Assembly (NCBI GenBank): GCA_012295275.1
Contig: CM022667.1
Span: 14,502,168 to 14,514,667 of the forward strand
From: Chrysomallon squamiferum
Lineage: Eukaryota; Mollusca; Gastropoda; Neomphalida; Peltospiridae
DNA length: 12,500 bases
Direction of reading: 5' to 3'
Position numbers and translations under genes: made by a program. Positions 8,173 to 12,500 of the stretch are shown here, in pieces (position 1 is the first letter of the stretch; each line of letters starts with the position of its first letter). The notes under the pieces are model-generated. The model saw only the letters and a program-made list of their open reading frames with translations. It searched no databases and was not told the origin of the DNA.

Positions 8173-8320
8173 ATGTCCTCTTTTGAAAGAAAAAAGACAA
8201 AAAAAAGCATTGCTGTATTTGAAGCTGGATATTATTTTGTTGTTTCATTTTGAGCTCGCTAAAAATAAACATCCATTTGACCCTCGCCTAATTTCTTCTT
8301 GACACAAAAGATGCACTTTA

Positions 8321-8339
8321 AATTATTATTATTATTTTC

Positions 8340-8384
<45 letters not shown>

Positions 8385-8440
8385 GTGCTAGTAATAAAAT
8401 AATAATAATAATAATAAAATATTGTTAGTATTATTATTTG
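8321..8440. repeat. ATT-AAT inverted trinucleotide array
   Basis: AATTATTATTATTATTTTCA is followed directly by TAATAATAA units (8341-8384). After a GTGCTAG interruption come more AAT units to about 8420 and then TATTATTATTTG. The ATT part and the AAT part are reverse complements with almost no loop, so a local hairpin can form. Confidence 0.92.
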
Positions 8441-8514
8441 TGTGTTTTCTGGTGATACTTGATCACCATGGCGATAAATCTGTCAACAAAAAATGAACAA
8501 ATAAAAAGCACGGA

Positions 8515-8517
<3 letters not shown>

Positions 8518-8546
<29 letters not shown>
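8518..8546. repeat. (TA)n microsatellite
   Basis: A pure TA run of about 29 nt. It is self-complementary and able to extrude a cruciform. Confidence 0.95.
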
Positions 8547-8548
<2 letters not shown>

Positions 8549-8923
8549 CTATTACTAAAAGAAGATTAATTTCTTATTTATAATCAGTTTTCCGTTTTTT
8601 CTAAGAACGTACTTGACTTCACCTTGCCAGTGTGTCTTTTTTTAACAAAGTAAATATTAAACTGAAAACTGCAAGACTTAAACTCTGTCCATGGATAGCA
8701 TTTGTTTAGTCTTACATTACAATCCATTGCACCAAATTTACCCAAGAATCTCATTGTTCCAGTTCATAGATCTATACATTTTATTTCTGTATTGAAAAAA
8801 AAAAAAATATTGATTTAAAAATTTAAAGATATTAAGATTAAAAAAGAAAAGAAAAAGATGATTAATATTAAAAAATTGAAGTCTAGATTTTGGATAGTAC
8901 TACATACACTCTCATAATAGAGT

Positions 8924-8971
8924 AACAACAACAATAGCAGCAGCAGCAGCAGCAACAACAACAACATCATC
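8924..8971. repeat. Compound CAA/CAG/CAA/CAT trinucleotide repeat
   Basis: ACAACAACAA is followed by six AGC units (8936-8953), then by CAACAACAACAA and CATCAT. It lies in non-coding sequence. Confidence 0.93.
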
Positions 8972-9171
8972 AAAAACAGTTTGTTTCTTTCTTCATTTGA
9001 ACATAGTGGATTTGCTCTGACACTTGAGTGTATATTCAGACAATGTATATCTAAAATGTGTAAATATGGTTATTTTAATGTGTTTTGAGGACATGCAAAA
9101 TGCACTGCAGTTAAGAAAAAATTCATGTCAAAAAGGTTTTGATACAACAGCTTCCTATAAAACATATTTTG

Positions 9172-9298
9172 AAAAAAAAAAAAAAAAAAAAACTAATAAT
9201 AATAATAATATTGACTTAAGAAGAAATGGCAGTGTTGGGTCATTTGTCTTTTTTTCTTTTCATTTCATTTCATTTTATTTTTTTTTTTTTTTTTTTTT
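9172..9298. repeat. Inverted A21 and T21 homopolymers with simple repeats between
   Basis: A run of 21 A (9172-9192) is followed by AAT units. After about 85 bp in total, including CATTT pentamer units (9260-9274), there is a run of 21 T (9278-9298). The two runs can pair as a hairpin stem. The open frame across them is low-complexity. Confidence 0.85.
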
Positions 9299-10123
9299 AG
9301 ATATGAGAATAAACATAATTGCACTTCTGCAATAATCAAAAAATGGTTTTGGACATGAAAATTAAAAATTCAAGAAAATTTATAAAAAATAACAGTTTGA
9401 TCTCTGGAGTCTGCCATGACAAAATGAATGATTATTTATTGTGAATGCAAGTCCCATGAAGTAGCCAAATATTTCAAATGCAGTAAATCTCAGTGGAATT
9501 ATGGGATACTTGGAAGTGAATTAAATTACTAATCACTTTTGTAGTGTGTTACTGTTCAAGTGAATGTGCAGTGAAAGATTGAATGGAATGTGTTTTTTAG
9601 AGAATTTTGTTTTTAGATTGCTAATCGATTCATTTTAGAAAAAATAAAAGATGATGAAAATTAAAATGTAGAAAATAAATTGAATTGTAATTGGAAAAGT
9701 AAATAGGAATTATACACTTTTTATTTTTTTGTTCGGGTAAGGGGTTATTTAATGTTTTTTGTTTTTTTTTATAATTTCAGATTTGTAAATTGATTCATTT
9801 TGCTGAAGTAAAAAATAAATAAAAAGTTAATAACATTTTTTTAATTGATTAACGGTATTAAAAAACAAATGTCTTATTCTTTTTCTAAACTTAAAATTTC
9901 AACAACAACAATAACAAAAGAAATCATGGATTACTGGTTATCCCATTCAAAGCACTGGATCTAATGATGTTGTCTTGTTTAGTTTTGAATGATGAACTTT
10001 TACTTCTCTGCAAGAATCTCTCCGTTTTTGTATGCAAACAACTGAATCTCTTCCGATTAAACAGAGATTCTGATGATAAATGTGATCTCATTTGCTCATT
10101 CATTTTCCTGTCACTTTCGCAAG

Positions 10124-10126
<3 letters not shown>

Positions 10127-10159
<33 letters not shown>

Positions 10160-10260
10160 AAGACTAAGAAGCAAAAAAAAAAAAAAAAAAAAAGAAAAAA
10201 ATGCAATTAAATCATTCAAGAAGAGATTTTTTTTTTTTTTCTTTCCCCACGTTTTTTTTT
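10127..10260. repeat. Cluster of A31, A21, T14 and T9 homopolymers
   Basis: A runs occupy 10127-10157 and 10173-10193, separated by TTAAGACTAAGAAGC. T runs occupy 10227-10240 and 10252-10260. The first A run follows AAGCTT directly. It could be a retroposon poly(A) tail, but I find no recognisable SINE body or target duplication. Confidence 0.9.
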
Positions 10261-10414
10261 CTTTATTTTATTTCCCCTTTTTATTAAAGCATTTGTTGAT
10301 GAAATATTGTTTTCCAATGGATGAAAAGGAAGGTTGATTTTTATTTGATGTTTTGGTGGCTTTTTATCATGTTACTTGTGTCAGCTTCAACTGTGATTTA
10401 TTGGAGAGATCCCG

Positions 10415-10544
10415 TTGCATTGTGGGAGAAGTGGTGAACATTTTATTCATATTAATTGTTACATTATATGATAACTTGAGCATTTAGATATGATTGCTGC
10501 ATTGTGGGTAAAGTGTTAAGGGCCAATACCATTGCATTATGGGA
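10415..10544 (+). repeat. Three copies of a TGCATTRTGGG motif
   Basis: TTGCATTGTGGGAGAAGTG begins at 10415, CTGCATTGTGGGTAAAGTG is at 10497-10515, and ATTGCATTATGGGATA begins at 10531. The first two also share the AAGTG that follows. These are the GC-richest words in a very AT-rich region. A looser relative, GGAATTATGGGATAC, lies near 9495. Confidence 0.7.
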
Positions 10545-10979
10545 TATATCAGCTGAAAAATATATATAAGACCTTATCATTACATATTTTGATTATGTAT
10601 AAGATTGATTTAAATTGCACAATTTTCAATATTTTTTTTTTTTAATAAAATAATATTATTACACTGCAAGATGTTATGTTTGCATTATGAGTCAAAATGA
10701 TTAAATTGAATATGACATGACTCTAAAAATGTCTGATAAAATTTAATTTAAAGTTTCATTTTGAATGATGTGTAAAAACCATGGAGGTGAAAAAAAAGCA
10801 ACTGATATTAATACTGTTTTTTTTAATATATTGCTTACAGAAATTATTTTTATTTTTTTATTTATTTTACATATGGTTACAGTTGCTTTCTTTAAAATTA
10901 GTTTGAGGTTTGATCCTTCTATTGATGCTTACATGCATATAAGTATGTGTTTGTATGTATGAGAGTGTGTTGTTTGTGA

Positions 10980-11011
10980 GTGTGGTGTGTGTGTGTGTGT
11001 GTGCACACACA
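10980..11011. repeat. (GT)n ending in a GT/AC palindrome
   Basis: A GT run passes through GTGCAC into ACACACA. The 16-nt stretch 10996-11011 is a perfect palindrome centred at 11003/11004, which makes the opposing open frames on both strands look alike. Confidence 0.9.
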
Positions 11012-11122
11012 TATTAATGTGAATATAAATCTGGTGAATATAAAAACTGAAACCATGTGCCATCTATATATTTCTAAAGTCATTTTTGCTACAGTCATTT
11101 TCTTAATGGTGGTAATATTGAG

Positions 11123-11183
11123 GGTGTGCTTGTGTGTGTGTATGTGTGTGTGTGTGTGTGTGCATGTGAGAGAGAGAGAGAGA
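11123..11183. repeat. (TG)n followed by (GA)n
   Basis: TGTGTG units with single interruptions (CT, TA, CA) run to about 11167 and then become GAGAGAGAGAGAGAG. This is a compound dinucleotide microsatellite. Confidence 0.92.
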
Positions 11184-11262
11184 AGAGTATTATGTTTATT
11201 ACATAAACCAGTTTGCAACTATTGTCTGATAATCATCTGATTCAGAATTATGATTAATATTA

Positions 11263-11321
11263 ATTCACTTATTTTTATTGTTAATTTTTGCAGATGTATT
11301 ATGTTACAGAAATAAGTGAAT
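11263..11321. repeat. Small inverted repeat, 12-bp arms
   Basis: ATTCACTTATTT (11263-11274) is the exact reverse complement of AAATAAGTGAAT (11310-11321), with a 35-nt loop. No rho-independent-type or transposon context is evident. Confidence 0.7.
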
Positions 11322-11764
11322 AAGTTGATAAATAAAAATAATTCATGTTTTAACTGGTGCAAGAAATATGTTTCTTCTTATTTATGTCACTGTCTTGCTT
11401 TTATGTTATTTTGTTATAGAGAAGAAATGAACAAATTGTCCAAAAAGAGCTGTTGAAGAAATGAAATAAAAATTTAAAACAAATTGAGTCAAAAACAAGA
11501 AGTACTAGAAATAACTGGAAACAAACAATCTTCACTGAATGAGTGTAGGTTTAAAGAGGAGTTTTGTGTTTGTTTTGATGGTTGAAGTTAATATGTTTTC
11601 TTTTAACAAAGAAACAAAAACAAAAAAACACATTAGTAGTAGTTTGTACTAGACATTTTTGGGGAACTGGCCGTTATTTTCATTTTAATTTTTTAAATTC
11701 AATTCATTTGTATATTATTATGTGAAATCGGAGCTGTGCTTTGGTTTGAGATACACTATAGTTG

Positions 11765-11803
11765 AAAAAAAAAGAAAAAAAAAAAAAGAAAAAAAAAAAA
11801 AAG
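11765..11803. repeat. A-rich tract A9-G-A13-G-A14-G
   Basis: Three A runs are separated by single G residues. The Phe-rich minus-strand open frame that ends here is an artefact. Confidence 0.93.
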
Positions 11804-12040
11804 ATTTAATTTCAGTATGTAATATGATCTTTTTAATGTTAATTTTAATATATATTTTAGGTACATTATATATATAAAGCTTGTTTTTTTTTGTGGGGTT
11901 TTTCTTCTTAATTTACAGTTTTTTGCAGTTTGCATGTTCGTCAGTAGACTTGTAGCCATATCAATCATATCACTGCACAATATTGTCACACTTCTGAAGA
12001 AATGCAAAACCACATTATATACTGTTGTGTTGTACATGCA

Positions 12041-12265
12041 GCTATATTGATATATAACTTTATTATTATTTATAATGTTATATTTTTGTGCATAACTATT
12101 GTTATAATGACTACATTGTTATATATAACTTTAAAATCTTACACATAACTATATCGTTATATATGATTTAATACAGTTGTATATAACTTTATACCATATA
12201 CCCAACAATAATTGTGTTATCTGTAACTTTTTGTAATATTTGACTTTATATTGTTATGTAACTGT
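12041..12265. repeat. Degenerate repeats of an ATTGTTATATATAACTTTA-like word
   Basis: Related words recur: TATATTGATATATAACTTTA (from about 12043), ACATTGTTATATATAACTTT (from about 12113), ATATCGTTATATATGATTTA (near 12151), GTTGTATATAACTTTATACC (near 12177), TTATCTGTAACTTTT and TATATTGTTATGTAACTG (12250 on). Spacing varies from about 25 to 70 bp. The core is itself partly palindromic (GTTATATATAAC). Confidence 0.65.
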
Positions 12266-12277
12266 TATTTTAATTAT

Positions 12278-12316
12278 GATGATGTTGATGACAATAAAAA
12301 ATGATGATGATGATTT
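12278..12316. repeat. (GAT)n patch
   Basis: ATGATGATGTTGATGACAAT is followed, after AAAAA, by ATGATGATGATGATTTG. This is an imperfect GAT trinucleotide repeat. Confidence 0.85.
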
Positions 12317-12500
12317 GTTGCAGTAACTATGCCTGTGATTAAAAGTTAACAGTTATCTAACAATGAATCCAGTCAGTGATGTATTTAAGTTTATTATTAT
12401 TGCAGTAGAGATATGGCATGATACAATTCAACATCTCTAATTTCCGTTTGGTGTAAATAATACAATTGCAAACCTTATCATTATAATTATTATTATGATT

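Larger units (their letters stand above)
5954..8190 (+). other. Probable 3' UTR and 3' flank of the ZDHHC3-like gene
   Basis: After the stop codon the sequence becomes T-rich with no sustained open frame. It contains AU-rich-element-like patches, for example the nonamer TTATTTATT at 6144-6152, although these are common by chance at this base composition. Possible poly(A) signals are ATTAAA at 6424 and 6501, AATAAA at 7573 and 7647, and AATAAA at 8167. The tract also holds CT/GT simple sequence (about 6999-7071), a CAT-rich patch (7351-7392), an ATT array and an AC array. Where the mature transcript ends cannot be decided from sequence alone. Confidence 0.45.
8191..12500. other. Non-coding AT-rich 3' flank / intergenic DNA
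   Basis: Apart from the repeats listed separately, no exon, RNA gene or transposon is supported here. 8585-8920 and 9300-9900 are plain AT-rich DNA; 9606-9800 contains two loosely similar stretches around AATYGATTCATTTT. 9900-10126 is slightly richer in GC but not coding. 10545-10980 and 11190-11760 are plain. 11804-12040 and 12317-12500 show nothing recognisable. The open frames longer than 60 codons in this part all run through homopolymers or dinucleotide repeats. Confidence 0.6.

Noticed and set aside
9606-9830. Two loosely similar stretches around AATYGATTCATTTT
   Set aside because: Similarity is confined to a short AT-rich word and poly-A/T context, consistent with composition.
10919-11240. 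Overlapping open frames on both strands rich in Thr/His or Cys/Val
   Set aside because: Both are produced by the GT/AC and TG repeats, including the palindromic part.
11294-11323. Possible exon after TTAATTTTTGCAG opening with ATG (9 codons, then stop)
   Set aside because: It has a good-looking acceptor but only nine codons, with no family signal.
11420-11464. Possible tiny terminal exon after TTTTGTTATAG (14 codons, then TGA and AATAAA)
   Set aside because: The acceptor looks fair and AATAAA is adjacent, but the peptide is short, lysine-rich and unrecognised. T-rich tracts before AG are common here.
11756-12037. Minus-strand 93-codon open frame ending in poly-Phe
   Set aside because: The poly-Phe end comes from the A-rich tract, the rest shows no recognisable domain, and base use matches non-coding neighbours.

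Overview
This window is AT-rich, intron-like and intergenic-like animal DNA. It is dominated by microsatellites, homopolymer runs and degenerate tandem repeats, and there is no bacterial-style gene density anywhere. One short stretch is clearly protein-coding: the last coding exon (5795-5953, + strand) of a DHHC-type protein S-palmitoyltransferase of the ZDHHC3 (GODZ)/ZDHHC7 group. It has a 3' splice site in front of it and an in-frame stop. The large intron, the abundance of CA, TA, TC and ATT repeats and the Tc1/mariner debris fit a metazoan with a repeat-rich genome. A lophotrochozoan, perhaps a mollusc or cephalopod, is my best guess, but that is inference from texture only.

Layout. 1-240 holds a weak candidate for another 3' gene end: a short open frame running in from the left edge to a stop at 79-81, then AATAAA at 218-223. 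241-5794 is best read as intron of the palmitoyltransferase gene. It contains a five-copy degenerate tandem repeat (1516-1891), a 19-nt direct duplication (2133-2190), a long TC tract (2948-3108), a pentanucleotide array with a 20-nt higher-order period (4101-4205), and a 227-bp Tc1/mariner-type miniature element (4713-4939). Next comes a 28-bp-period ATTC-derived minisatellite (5564-5735) lying almost against the polypyrimidine tract of the 3' splice site. 5795-5953 is the exon. From 5954 onward there is a T-rich probable 3' UTR with several possible polyadenylation signals (first canonical AATAAA at 7573, best-looking one at 8167). After that come several kilobases of non-coding DNA with ATT/AAT, AC, TA, CAG, GT and poly(A)/poly(T) tracts.

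The most informative non-gene discovery is the miniature transposon. It has 40-bp perfect terminal inverted repeats flanked by TA. On the minus strand its interior still reads the last 32 codons of a transposase, ending in the residues FEHLL and a stop. This shows it arose by internal deletion of an autonomous element. I found no rRNA, tRNA, CRISPR or other RNA gene, and no evidence of a novel multi-gene system.
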